From Streptomyces sp. NBC_01233 (GTDB taxonomy: Bacteria > Actinomycetota > Actinomycetes > Streptomycetales > Streptomycetaceae), in contig NZ_CP108514.1 of the NCBI RefSeq assembly GCF_035989305.1, forward strand, positions 7,916,501 to 7,980,500: 64,000 nucleotides of DNA, written 5' to 3'. Positions 1-8,223 of this stretch are shown one piece after another. The number at the start of each line of letters is the position of its first letter. The first letter of the stretch is position 1. Made by a program: the position numbers and the translations under genes. The notes under the pieces are model-generated. The model did not search any database, was not told where the DNA came from, and was given only the letters and a program-made list of their open reading frames with translations.

Positions 1-203
1 GACGAGTGAAGTGGTTCAACACCACCAAGGGGTTCGGTTTCATCAAGCCGGAGGGCAGTGACCAAGACATCTTCGTCCACATTTCCGCCGTCTCGGCGGC
101 AGGTCTGAACACCCTCAATGACGACCAGGAGATCGAGTTCGAGATCGAGGAGAACCAGAAGAACAGCAAGGCGTCCGCCATCAATCTGAAGGTTGTGGAC
201 TAG
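1..203 (+). CDS. Cold-shock protein, CspA family (5' end outside window)
   Basis: Single OB-fold cold-shock domain; binds single-stranded RNA/DNA as an RNA chaperone. Visible: the RNP1-type segment KGFGFIKPEG and the RNP2-type segment DIFVHISAV, followed by the usual acidic C-terminal half. In this family VKWFN is internal (residues about 6-10), so the GTG at 6-8 is read as the Val of VKWFN and the true start is upstream of base 1. The stop TAG (201-203) is part of a CTAG that serves as the target site of the adjacent IS, so the protein is not truncated at its 3' end. Family certain; exact paralogue not assignable. Confidence 0.93.
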   Translation, partial: RVKWFNTTKGFGFIKPEGSDQDIFVHISAVSAAGLNTLNDDQEIEFEIEENQKNSKASAINLKVVD

Positions 204-323
204 TAGTGCTTCGTTAGGTTCTGGGTCTGGTTCTGTTGCGGGGCAGGGGGTGGCCGCAGGTGGTGCAGGTGCCGGTCCAGCACCTCAACAGGTCCTGGAG
301 TGCGTCGAGGACTTGGTAGAGGG

Positions 324-1586
324 TCAGGCCGGCGTGTGTGCTTTTGGGTCGAGCCGCCGGAGGGTGAGGAAGGCCTGGGCGGCGGTGACGAGGGTGACGT
401 GGTGGTGCCAGCCGCGCCAGGTGCGGCCTTCGAAGTGGTCCAGGCCCAGGCCGTGCTTGAGTTCGCGGTAGTCGTGCTCGATCCGCCAGCGCATCTTCGC
501 CCACCTCACCAGGTCGGCGGCGGGAGTGGTCGCGGGCAGATTCGACATCCAGTAGCCGGTCGGTTCCGCGGCATCGTCGGGCTGTTCGACCAGCAGCGTG
601 CGCACGGGAAGGATTCCGTCCCACTGGTTGCGGCCCCCGCCCTGTTCCTGGGCGGTGCGGCAGGCTTCCCTGCCCGACGGACGCACTTCCAGGACAGCGA
701 AACGCGAGGTCATGGGGCCCTTACTTCCCTGGCGCCAGGTGACTGCCTGGAAACAGGTGTCGGCATCAATGAAACTCGCCAGGGACCGGGCCGCCTCGCG
801 GTAACGGGGCAGCGTGGGCGGCCCCAGCCCGCCGTAAGCCGGGTGGAACGGCTCGGCGGCGGCAGGCCGTGCGACCTCTTTGGGATCGACCGCCATCACG
901 TAGGACCAGCCGCGTTCCTCCAGCGCGAGCCGGAAGGAGACACTGCGGCCGTAGCCGGCATCGGCCACGATCACCGGCACCCGCGGCAACCAGGTGGCGA
1001 GGCGGTCGAGCAGGCCCAGAGCCAGAGAGGTCTTGGACACATGCCCGACCTCCTCAGGCACCCCGGCCCTCCGCCGCTTCCCCTCGTCCGCCGCCCAGTC
1101 CTCGGGCAGGAACAACTCCCACTCCAACGGGCAGGACGCGAGGTCGGTCGCTGCGTGGACGCTGACCGCGACCTGGCAGTTGGCCGTCTTGCCCAGAGCG
1201 CCGCAGTACTGCCGGGCCACTCCCGCCGACGCCCTCCCGCACTTGGGAAACGACACGTCATCGACCACCCACACCTCGGGCCGGACAGCTTTCGTCAGCC
1301 GCTCGGAGATCCGCCGCCGCACCGGTAGCGGATCCCACGGCGACTGATTCACGAACTGCTGCAGGGCCTGCATGTTCCCGTCCGGTAACCGCTCGGCCAT
1401 CGGCTGGATCGACTTACGCCGCCCGTCCAGCATCAAACCCCGCAGATAACACCCGCCCCACCGACGCTGATCCCGCCGCGGAAACGAAGCGAACACATCA
1501 GCAACGAACTCCGCCAACTCACCCCGGAGCCGTTCCACCTCCCCAAGCCTCATAACCGGAAGATGCCCACCATCAGGCGAGATCAC
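324..1586 (-). CDS. IS701-family DDE transposase (element A)
   Basis: 420 aa in the zero frame, RNase H-fold DDE transposase acting on the ends of element A. Visible acidic positions: VVDDVSF (first Asp, about residue 110), VIVADAGYG (second Asp, about 210) and MRWRIEHDYRELKHG (Glu, about 370). GTG start near the element's right end. A canonical -1 slippery heptamer (C CCA AAA, 342-348) lies just before the stop. Reading on in the -1 frame to 214 adds a tail with WTGTCTTC. The related element B has the same heptamer and tail, which suggests that the complete protein is the frameshifted one. About 60% similar by eye to the transposase of element B. Confidence 0.9.
   Translation of the reverse strand: MISPDGGHLPVMRLGEVERLRGELAEFVADVFASFPRRDQRRWGGCYLRGLMLDGRRKSIQPMAERLPDGNMQALQQFVNQSPWDPLPVRRRISERLTKAVRPEVWVVDDVSFPKCGRASAGVARQYCGALGKTANCQVAVSVHAATDLASCPLEWELFLPEDWAADEGKRRRAGVPEEVGHVSKTSLALGLLDRLATWLPRVPVIVADAGYGRSVSFRLALEERGWSYVMAVDPKEVARPAAAEPFHPAYGGLGPPTLPRYREAARSLASFIDADTCFQAVTWRQGSKGPMTSRFAVLEVRPSGREACRTAQEQGGGRNQWDGILPVRTLLVEQPDDAAEPTGYWMSNLPATTPAADLVRWAKMRWRIEHDYRELKHGLGLDHFEGRTWRGWHHHVTLVTAAQAFLTLRRLDPKAHTPA
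342..348 (-). other. Putative -1 ribosomal frameshift site (CCCAAAA)
   Basis: On the minus strand the zero-frame codons are CCA AAA preceded by C, the X_XXY_YYZ arrangement. The -1 frame stays open to 214 and encodes a Cys-X2-Cys-containing tail. The same heptamer occupies the same place in element B (2916-2922). Confidence 0.6.
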
Positions 1587-1668
1587 CCGACGTAACGAAG
1601 CACTACTAGTAGTGCTTGGTCAGGTGAGGTGTGGTCGAGCGTGTCTTTCTGGTCCGGAGTTGCGTTGA

Positions 1669-2940
1669 GTGGGCATGACTCCGGACGAGATCGCTGTAGT
1701 GCGTGGCGAGTTGGAGGATTTCGCGGCGGAGGTGTTCGAGCCTTTCGCGCGGAACGATCAGCGTCGGTGGGGAAAGGTCTACCTGCGGGGCTTGCTGACC
1801 GACGGGCAGCGCAAGTCGGTCGAGCCGATGGCAGCACGGCTGGGTGAGGACGGGAACCGGCAGGCCCTGGCCCATTTCGTGACCACCAGCCCGTGGGATC
1901 CCGCCCATATCCGGGCCAGGCTGGCCTGGAAGATGGAAACGGCGGTCCGGCCGACCACTTTGATCTTTGATGACACCGGGTTCCTCAAAGACGGCAATGC
2001 CTCGGCGTGTGTGTCGCGGCAGTACACCGGCACCGCGGGCAAAGTCACCAACTGCCAGGTGGGAGTCTCGCTGCACATGGCGTCCGACCACGCCTCGGTG
2101 GCCATCGACTGGCGGCTGTTCCTGCCCGAGACCTGGGATCCCACATCGCCGAAAGCGGACCCGAACAAGGTCGCGCGACGCGGCGCCTGCCAGATCCCCG
2201 ACGACGCCGGGCATGTGGAGAAGTGGCAGCTGGCACTCGACATGCTCGACGAGACCCGCTCGTGGGGCATTGAGGTGCCGCTGGCCGTCGCGGACGCCGG
2301 ATACGGTGACGCCGCGGCCTTCCGCCACGGCCTTCAGGCCCGCGGCCTCAACTATGTGGTGGGAATCTCCACCACCCTCTCGGCCCAGCCCGGCCACGCG
2401 GTGCCGGCGGCCGAGCCGTACTCCGGGAACGGACGGCCACCAGTGGCGAAGTACCCGGACAAGCCGCAGTCGGTGAAACAGCTGGTCATCGCGGCGGGCC
2501 GGAAAACAGCGAAGCCGGTGCAATGGCGTGAGGGCTCCCGGCCCGGCACCGGCCGCAGCGGCTTCAAGCGGATCTACTCGCGGTTTGTGACCATGCGGAT
2601 CCGGCCCGCCGGCCGCGAGGTCCGCCAGGCGGCCGACGGCCCGGAGCTGCCCGAGTGCTGGCTCCTGGCCGAGTGGCCCGCCGACCAGGCCGAACCCGTC
2701 CAGTTCTGGCTGTCCGACCTGCCCGCCGACACCCCGCTGACCACCCTGGTCCGCCTGGCCAAACTCCGCTGGCGCATCGAGCACGACTACCGCGAGATGA
2801 AACAGGCCCTGGGCCTGGCCCACTTCGAGGGCCGCACCTGGAACGGGTGGCACCACCACGTCACCCTCGTCTCCGTCGCCCATGCCTTCTGCACCCTGCA
2901 ACGACTGGCCCAAGCCCCAAAAGACAGGGCGCCGGCCTGA
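1669..2940 (+). CDS. IS701-family DDE transposase (element B)
   Basis: 423 aa, DDE transposase of element B. Visible: LIFDDTGFLKDG (first Asp), LAVADAGYG (second Asp), LRWRIEHDYREMKQALG (Glu). Start is GTG 1669 or the ATG two codons later. The zero frame ends ...KDRAPA; a C CCA AAA heptamer (2916-2922) upstream of the stop would shift translation by -1 into a tail ending at 3041 with LLATWTGVCPTC, matching the tail of element A. Without the shift the Cys pair is lost. Apparently intact. Confidence 0.9.
   Translation: MGMTPDEIAVVRGELEDFAAEVFEPFARNDQRRWGKVYLRGLLTDGQRKSVEPMAARLGEDGNRQALAHFVTTSPWDPAHIRARLAWKMETAVRPTTLIFDDTGFLKDGNASACVSRQYTGTAGKVTNCQVGVSLHMASDHASVAIDWRLFLPETWDPTSPKADPNKVARRGACQIPDDAGHVEKWQLALDMLDETRSWGIEVPLAVADAGYGDAAAFRHGLQARGLNYVVGISTTLSAQPGHAVPAAEPYSGNGRPPVAKYPDKPQSVKQLVIAAGRKTAKPVQWREGSRPGTGRSGFKRIYSRFVTMRIRPAGREVRQAADGPELPECWLLAEWPADQAEPVQFWLSDLPADTPLTTLVRLAKLRWRIEHDYREMKQALGLAHFEGRTWNGWHHHVTLVSVAHAFCTLQRLAQAPKDRAPA
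2916..2922 (+). other. Putative -1 ribosomal frameshift site (CCCAAAA)
   Basis: Zero-frame codons CCA (2917-2919) and AAA (2920-2922) preceded by C. Re-pairing one base back gives CCC AAA and opens a 39-codon tail to 3041. Conserved with element A. Confidence 0.6.
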
Positions 2941-3054
2941 GTCTCTACCGCATCGTCCGCGAGCTACAGACCCTCCTCGCGACATGGACCGGCGTCTGCC
3001 CCACCTGCCACCGCGGCATACCCGCACCAACACCAACCTGACCAAGCACTACTA

Positions 3055-3172
3055 GTGTCCTGCGCCGGAAGTCCGTGGACAGTTCCGGCATGCCTCGAAC
3101 TGCCTGATCGGCGGCCGAGACTCGGCACCGGCGGCGCCGCAGATCTACCGATGGATTTCCGGCGCAGGACAC
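3055..3172. mobile_element. 118-bp MITE derived from the IS630-family element at 10121
   Basis: Bounded by inverted repeats GTGTCCTGCGCCGGAA, flanked by TA (3053-3054 and 3173-3174) inside CTAG sites. No coding capacity. About 50 bp at one end match the right end of the IS630-family element (10121-11386) and about 68 bp at the other match its left end. The join falls at CAGT, present at both sides of the missing segment. It is an internal deletion that keeps only the ends, mobilisable in trans by that transposase. Confidence 0.88.
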
Positions 3173-3199
3173 TAGCCCCCGGCCCGTCCGTGATCTCGG

Positions 3200-3226
3200 C
3201 GGAGTACGGGCGGGCCGGGTACTCCG
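3200..3226. terminator. Stem-loop, likely the original transcription terminator between cspA-like and ArsR-like genes
   Basis: CGGAGTAC (3200-3207) pairs with GTACTCCG (3219-3226) around an 11-base GC loop. It lies in the only stretch of host DNA left between two insertion clusters, once between two convergent genes. Confidence 0.45.
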
Positions 3227-3237
3227 AAAGTCCCTAG

Positions 3238-4663
3238 TACTCCAGCCGTAGATCGTGATCTTCATGGCTGGGCGGCTGCTTGCCGTCGGTAGTGGCAGTC
3301 GCGGGCGCGGGCCTGATGTCGGCGTCGCCAGTGTGACCAGCGGAGTCGGTGCGCGAGGTCGTGGGCCCGGCTTGTCAGGGTGGTGAACAGGCGTTGGATC
3401 TCGTTGCAGGTCAAGGGGATCAGGTCGTCGGGGGCGGGGTGGTCGCGGCGCTCGGCGGCTGCGGTGACGGCGAGGAAGGCGTGGGCGAGCATCGCGAGGG
3501 TGACCCAGCGGTGCCAGGAGGTCCAGCGGCGGACCTGGTGCTCGTCCAGCCCCGCCAAGCCCTTGCCGGCCTGGAAGGTCTCCTCCACCGTCCAGCGCCG
3601 TCCGGCCACCCGCACCAGGTCGGACAGCGGGACGGAGTGGGGTGAGAAGCAGCGGTAGAAGGCGAGTTCGCCGCTTCTCCGGTTGCGGCGGACCAGCAGC
3701 CACCAGTGCCCGGGCCGGTCGGCGGGGCCGTGGATGTCGGCCTGGGCCCAGTCGTAGTACCGCTCGCCCTTGGCGCCCGCTCCGGCCGAGCGCCGCTGCC
3801 AGGCCCGTTTCGGGATCTTCGCCACGATGGCCTTGGCCGGGAACTTTCCCGCCACCGTGGCGACTTGGTGGGTGCTGGAGACTGCCAGGACGTAGCCGGT
3901 CCGGCGGTCTTCCAGCGCGGCCCGCAGGTGCGGGTTGTCGCCGTAGACCTCGTCGCCGGCGACCCAGCGGGCGGGCGTTCCCGCATCCAGGGCCCGGGTG
4001 ATCATCCGAGCCGCCAGTACCGGCTTGGTCGTGAAGGTGAGGTCTTCGGGGATGCCGGCGGTCCGGCAGCGGTCGAGGTCGTCGGTCCACGAGCGCGGGA
4101 CGTACAGGGCCCGGTCGATCGCGGCATGCCCGCAGGCGGCGGAGTAGACGAGGTAGACGGCGACCTGGGAGTTCTCGATCCGGCCCGCCGTGCCGGTGTA
4201 CTGGCGCTGGACGCCGACCGTGGCGGTGCCCTTCTTCAGGTCGCCGGTCTCGTCGACCACCAGCACGGCTTCGTCATCGGCCAGGTGCTCGACCACGTAG
4301 GCGCGTACGTCGTCGCGGACCGCGTCGGCGTCCCACTTCGCGCGGTGCAGCAGGTGCTGCATGCCGTCCGGGGTGGAGTCGCCCGCGTGCTCGGCCAGCG
4401 TCCAGCAGTTCTTCCTTGGCAGGTCCGCCAGCAGGCCCAGCACCAACGCCGTTGCGTGGCGGCGTGGTTCGACTCGCGCGAACCGGCCCGCGATACGGCC
4501 CGTCAGCTGGTCGAACATCGACCGCCACCGGGCAGGCACTACGCTGTGACCTGCGGCCACTGCCTGATCTTCGTTGGTCGACACAACTCACGATGATCAA
4601 CGGTGGCCGCAGCCGTCTCCGCACCGGCCCCGACCAGCAAGATCACGACCTACGGCTGGAGTA
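3238..4663 (-). mobile_element. IS701-family insertion sequence (element C)
   Basis: 1426-bp element; ends read TACTCCAGCCGTAG inward (3238 onward and complement to 4663). Left CTAG at 3234-3237. Its right CTAG (4664-4667) was later split by the IS5-family copy, so it now reads CTA at 4664-4666 and CTAG at 5598-5601. A truncated second copy of one end lies at 9159-9335. Confidence 0.9.
3262..4584 (-). CDS. IS701-family DDE transposase (element C)
   Basis: 440 aa, DDE transposase from a different IS701 subgroup than A and B. Visible: LVVDETGDLKKG (first Asp), WVAGDEVYGDN (second Asp), RRWTVEETFQAGKGLAG (Glu). The basic C-terminus ends RRQAAAQP, close to the element's left end. ATG start; an alternative upstream start is possible. 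Full length for the family and without visible disruption, so probably functional. A 3' fragment of a second copy lies near 9.2-9.3 kb. Confidence 0.9.
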   Translation of the reverse strand: MSTNEDQAVAAGHSVVPARWRSMFDQLTGRIAGRFARVEPRRHATALVLGLLADLPRKNCWTLAEHAGDSTPDGMQHLLHRAKWDADAVRDDVRAYVVEHLADDEAVLVVDETGDLKKGTATVGVQRQYTGTAGRIENSQVAVYLVYSAACGHAAIDRALYVPRSWTDDLDRCRTAGIPEDLTFTTKPVLAARMITRALDAGTPARWVAGDEVYGDNPHLRAALEDRRTGYVLAVSSTHQVATVAGKFPAKAIVAKIPKRAWQRRSAGAGAKGERYYDWAQADIHGPADRPGHWWLLVRRNRRSGELAFYRCFSPHSVPLSDLVRVAGRRWTVEETFQAGKGLAGLDEHQVRRWTSWHRWVTLAMLAHAFLAVTAAAERRDHPAPDDLIPLTCNEIQRLFTTLTSRAHDLAHRLRWSHWRRRHQARARDCHYRRQAAAQP

Positions 4664-4666
4664 CTA

Positions 4667-5597
4667 AGGCCTGTCTGATAATTGATCTTGTGGCAGGTCG
4701 AGGTGAGTTGACGGACACGGCGTGGGAGCGGATAGAGCCCTTGTTGCCGCAGGTGGACGGGCGTGGCCGTCCGTGGCGTGATCACCGGCAGGTGGTCAAT
4801 GGTGTGCTTTGGCGGTTGCGGACCGGGGCTCCGTGGCGAGACTTGCCGGAGCGGTATGGGCCGTGGCAGACCGTCTACGAGCGGTTCGCCCGCTGGGAGG
4901 CGGATGGCACGTGGGCAAGGTTGTTGGAGCATGTGCAGGTCCGCGACGACGCGGTGGGCCGGGTGGAGTGGACCGTCGCCGTCGACTCCACCGTCAACCG
5001 TGCCCACCAGCACGCCGCCGGCGCACGTAAAAAGGGGCCGCAGACGGGGACGAACTGGAAAATCCGGGCCGCTCGCAGACGCGCCAGGCCCTCGGCCGGT
5101 CCCGAGGCGGGCTGACCACCAAGGTCCACCTCGCCGTCGACGGCCGGGGCCTGCCCCTGTCGATCGTGCTCACGCCCGGCAACGTCAACGACGCCACCGC
5201 CTTCGGTCAGGTCCTCGACGGGATCCGCGTTCCGAGAGCCGACGCCGGCCGCCCGCGCACGAGACCCGCCCGGGTCCTGGGCGACAAGGCCTACTCCAGC
5301 CGGGCGATCCGGCACCTGTTGCGGTGCCGCGGCATCGCCGTCACGATCCCCGAGCGCCGCGACCAAGCGGCCAACCGTCGGCGCCGAGGGCGCCTCGGCG
5401 GCCGGCCGCCCGCCTTCGACAAGGAGGTCTACCGCGACCGCAACGTCGTCGAACGATGCTTCGCACGCCTCAAGCAGTTCCGCGCGATCGCGACCAGGTT
5501 CGACAAGCTCGCCGACCGCTACCGCGCCGGAGTCGTCCTGGCCTCGCTGATCCTCTGGCTCCGCGAAACCAGTCCGTGATCATTTATCAGACACTGC
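4667..5597 (+). mobile_element. IS5-family insertion sequence, copy 1
   Basis: 931 bp; ends AGGCCTGTCTGATAATTGATC and a complementary GATCATTTATCAGACA end, flanked by CTA (4664-4666 and 5598-5600). It inserted into the right CTAG duplication of element C, which is also the TAG stop of the regulator gene at 5598-6581. Nearly identical to the inverted copy at 7293-8223. Confidence 0.9.
4690..5579 (+). CDS. IS5-family transposase, two frames joined by a -1 shift
   Basis: DDE transposase. Frame 1 (GTG 4690 to 5115) encodes the N-terminal domain (GELTDTAWERIEPLLPQVDG, PWRDLPERYGPWQTVYERF) and the first Asp region TVAVDSTVNRAHQHAAG. The remainder lies in the -1 frame: GRSRGGLTTKVHLAVDG, LGDKAYSSR (second Asp), RNVVERCFARLKQFRAIATR (Glu). 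The frames join at an A5G4 run (5029-5037), where cgt aaa aag slips back one base. The inverted second copy has the same arrangement, so programmed frameshifting is more likely than decay. Expected product about 296 aa. Confidence 0.85.
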
Positions 5598-6581
5598 CTA
5601 GACGCGGGCCGCTTCCAACAGACCTGCCGCGTGTGCGGTCCGCCGGTACAACACGTAGCGCCCCTCTCTGACCTTGGTGACGAGGCGTGCGCGGTGCAGG
5701 GCGCTGAGGTGGTAGGAGACGGTCCCTGGCGTGCATCCGATCCGGGCGGCGAGTTCTGCGGTGGACCGGGCGGTTTCGAGCTCCGCCAGTAAGGCCGCTC
5801 GGGTGTTGCCGACCACCTGCGCGATCCTTCCGGACCTGCGGTCCCGGTCGGCTCCGATCCGCTGGGCGGGGTAGTAGAGGACGAACTGCCCGGGGGTGTC
5901 GACCTGGATGACGACGTCGGGCCGGTTGAGCACGCTGGGGGCGAGGACCAGGTCCCGGCCGGTGACATCGATTTCACCGTCCCACGGCGTGGCGAGAGTG
6001 ACCGCGTCGCCTGCCCAGGCCATGTCGGGATGAAGTGCTCCGATCACCCGGCCGACGCCCTGGGTGGCGATGGCCGTCCCGCGGTGGGCGATGTCCTGAT
6101 CAAGGATCGAGCTTAGTTCGGGCCAGCCGTCGGCCAGGGCTTCGCGCCAGAACCGGGCGAGACCGTTGGCGAGATGCCGCTGCATACGCCCCGACTCCGC
6201 GATCCGGCGGGTTGTGGCCAGCAGCGGCCTGTTCCAGTGGGTCCGGGTGTGAGTGAAGACCTGGGTTAGGAGGTCGTCCTGCGCTGTGGCCTCGATCTGC
6301 GCGATCTGCTCGTCGATCAGGTCACGGCGCTGTGCGTCCGTCCCTGGCTGAGGGGTGAGCAGGTCGGGTATGTAGGTGTCGCCGTTCTGCGGCAACAGGT
6401 CCGCGAGCAGGGCAACGTCGGGATGGGCAAGTGACGCGCGGGCGAGTGGTCCGGGATGTCCGAACACCGGGTGCCGTCTCGACGCGGCAGTGAGTTTCAG
6501 CCACGCCATGGACTCCGACGCGGGGGAAGGGGCCAGCCGTGTCCTGGACACTGTGTCGGCGTCTACCCGCAGAGTGAGCAC
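5598..6581 (-). CDS. ArsR-type helix-turn-helix regulator with N-terminal DUF5937-like domain
   Basis: 327 aa, GTG start. The C-terminal quarter is a winged helix of the ArsR kind (ALLAELETARSTAELAARIG, TPGTVSYHLSALHRARLVTK, EGRYVLYRRT). The first 230 residues are the hydrophobic domain seen before such HTHs in Streptomyces regulators (DUF5937, from memory), probably a ligand-sensing or dimerisation part. No Cys-rich metal site is visible. The stop TAG (5600-5598) is inside the CTAG used as IS target, so the frame survived two insertions. Target genes unknown; the divergent secreted-protein gene at 6771 is a candidate. Confidence 0.75.
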   Translation of the reverse strand: MLTLRVDADTVSRTRLAPSPASESMAWLKLTAASRRHPVFGHPGPLARASLAHPDVALLADLLPQNGDTYIPDLLTPQPGTDAQRRDLIDEQIAQIEATAQDDLLTQVFTHTRTHWNRPLLATTRRIAESGRMQRHLANGLARFWREALADGWPELSSILDQDIAHRGTAIATQGVGRVIGALHPDMAWAGDAVTLATPWDGEIDVTGRDLVLAPSVLNRPDVVIQVDTPGQFVLYYPAQRIGADRDRRSGRIAQVVGNTRAALLAELETARSTAELAARIGCTPGTVSYHLSALHRARLVTKVREGRYVLYRRTAHAAGLLEAARV

Positions 6582-6770
6582 CGCCCCGACGGTAGCAGTC
6601 GTCGCGCTGGATTTGAACTGGCTCGAATGCTTTCCGGCGCGAGGTCCACGCGTGATTGAGTCCTGTTACCGGACAACGGCAGCAACGTTCACTGCCCGAT
6701 CTGAGGCGGTCGCCTCCGCACGACGGTGAGGGCAGTCTGGTCTTCGTCACACCCCGACCGAGAGGGACCC

Positions 6771-7220
6771 ATGAAACTGAAACGCCTTGTCGCCACAGCA
6801 GGAGCAGCCCTGCTGACCGCGTTGGTATTGCCGGCGGACGCCCACGCCGCTGCTGTTGCCTGCGGAGGCGGCGTCTCGACGCAGAACATCGGCGCCCGGG
6901 GCTGTATCTCCGCCGAACGATGGAACGACGGGCGGATCTACTGGCGCGACATCACCGCTCACGCCCTCCTCACCAACTCCCGTGCCCACGCCTCGTGGGT
7001 CGAGTACGAGGCGTACTCGACCACGGATGGCAGCTACTGGGACAAAATGGGCAGCGGTCGGATCATCGTGGAGCGGCGTTCCACCATCGGCCCGATCGCC
7101 ATCGCCTCCACGACCCGCCTCTGTGACACGACCAAAGTCACGATCCGCGTCCACGTGAGGCCGGCGGGGGGAGCCTGGTCGAACTGGTCCAGCGCGGCCA
7201 CCTCGCAGTGCCAGACCTGA
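6771..7220 (+). CDS. Small secreted protein of unknown function
   Basis: 149 aa. Start chosen at ATG 6771, preceded by GAGAGGGA, because it gives a clean Sec signal peptide: MKLKRL, a hydrophobic stretch and ADAHAA cleavage near residue 27. The mature part (about 120 aa) has four Cys (VACGG, RGCIS, RLCDT, SQCQT) likely forming two disulfides, and many Trp/Ser/Thr. Beta-rich look; no family recognised. It shares about 190 bp of upstream DNA with the divergent regulator. A strong hairpin follows. Confidence 0.75.
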   Translation: MKLKRLVATAGAALLTALVLPADAHAAAVACGGGVSTQNIGARGCISAERWNDGRIYWRDITAHALLTNSRAHASWVEYEAYSTTDGSYWDKMGSGRIIVERRSTIGPIAIASTTRLCDTTKVTIRVHVRPAGGAWSNWSSAATSQCQT

Positions 7221-7245
7221 CACTGCCAGACCTCGCACACCGCAG

Positions 7246-7279
7246 CGCCCCCGCCTCCCGGAATTGGAGGACGGGGGCG
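7246..7279 (+). terminator. Hairpin terminator after the secreted-protein gene
   Basis: CGCCCCCGCCTCC (7246-7258) pairs with GGAGGACGGGGGCG (7266-7279) with one bulge and a 7-base loop. It lies 25 bp after the stop. Confidence 0.75.
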
Positions 7280-7292
7280 TCCATATCGCTAG

Positions 7293-8223
7293 GGGGTGTC
7301 TGATAAATGATCACGGACTGGTTTCGCGGAGCCAGAGGATCAGCGAGGCCAGGACGACTCCGGCGCGGTAGCGGTCGGCGAGCTTGTCGAACCTGGTCGC
7401 GATCGCGCGGAACTGCTTGAGGCGTGCGAAGCATCGTTCGACGACGTTGCGGTCGCGGTAGACCTCCTTGTCGAAGGCGGGCGGCCGGCCGCCGAGGCGC
7501 CCTCGGCGCCGACGGTTGGCCGCTTGGTCGCGGCGCTCGGGGATCGTGACGGCGATGCCGCGGCACCGCAACAGGTGCCGGATCGCCCGGCTGGAGTAGG
7601 CCTTGTCGCCCAGGACCCGGGCGGGTCTCGTGCGCGGGCGGCCGGCGTCGGCTCTCGGAACGCGGATCCCGTCGAGGACCTGACCGAAGGCGGTGGCGTC
7701 GTTGACGTTGCCGGGCGTGAGCACGATCGACAGGGGCAGGCCCCGGCCGTCGACGGCGAGGTGGACCTTGGTGGTCAGCCCGCCTCGGGACCGGCCGAGG
7801 GCCTGGCGCGTCTGCGAGCGGCCCGGATTTTCCAGTTCGTCCCCGTCTGCGGCCCCTTTTTACGTGCGCCGGCGGCGTGCTGGTGGGCACGGTTGACGGT
7901 GGAGTCGACGGCGACGGTCCACTCCACCCGGCCCACCGCGTCGTCGCGGACCTGCACATGCTCCAACAACCTTGCCCACGTGCCATCCGCCTCCCAGCGG
8001 GCGAACCGCTCGTAGACGGTCTGCCACGGCCCATACCGCTCCGGCAAGTCTCGCCACGGAGCCCCGGTCCGCAACCGCCAAAGCACACCATTGACCACCT
8101 GCCGGTGATCACGCCACGGACGGCCACGCCCGTCCACCTGCGGCAACAAGGGCTCTATCCGCTCCCACGGCGTGTCCGTCAACTCACCTCGACCTGCCAC
8201 AAGATCAATTATCAGACAGGCCT
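7293..8223 (-). mobile_element. IS5-family insertion sequence, copy 2 (inverted)
   Basis: 931 bp, same length as copy 1 and nearly identical, opposite orientation. Flanked by TAG (7290-7292 and 8224-8226). Removing it restores CTAG next to the methyltransferase gene. Each copy has its own 3-bp duplication, so they are independent insertions. Confidence 0.9.
7311..8200 (-). CDS. IS5-family transposase, copy 2 (two frames, -1 shift)
   Basis: Same two-frame organisation as copy 1: GTG start 8200, first frame to 7775, second frame ending 7311, joined at the A5G4 run (about 7853-7861). Differs from copy 1 at few positions (for example TDTPWERI where copy 1 has TDTAWERI). Both the frame break and the flanking residues are preserved, consistent with a working frameshift. 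Confidence 0.85.

Larger units (their letters stand above)
204..1605 (-). mobile_element. IS701-family insertion sequence (element A)
   Basis: 1402-bp element with ends reading TAGTGCTTCGTTA inward (204-216 and the complement at 1593-1605), flanked by a CTAG direct repeat at 200-203 and 1606-1609. It carries one transposase gene on the minus strand. The right CTAG is shared with the next element, so the two IS abut with no host DNA between them. Confidence 0.9.
1610..3051 (+). mobile_element. IS701-family insertion sequence (element B)
   Basis: 1442-bp element; ends read TAGTGCTTGGTCAGGT inward (1610-1625, and complement at 3036-3051). Flanked by CTAG at 1606-1609 and 3052-3055. Its terminal eight bases match those of element A, so they are sister elements. 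It apparently inserted into the CTAG duplication made by element A, or the reverse. Confidence 0.9.

Noticed and set aside
4667..8223. Inverted IS5 pair with two genes between as a composite transposon
   Set aside because: Each copy has its own 3-bp duplication and sits at a separate CTAG, so two independent insertions explain it better.
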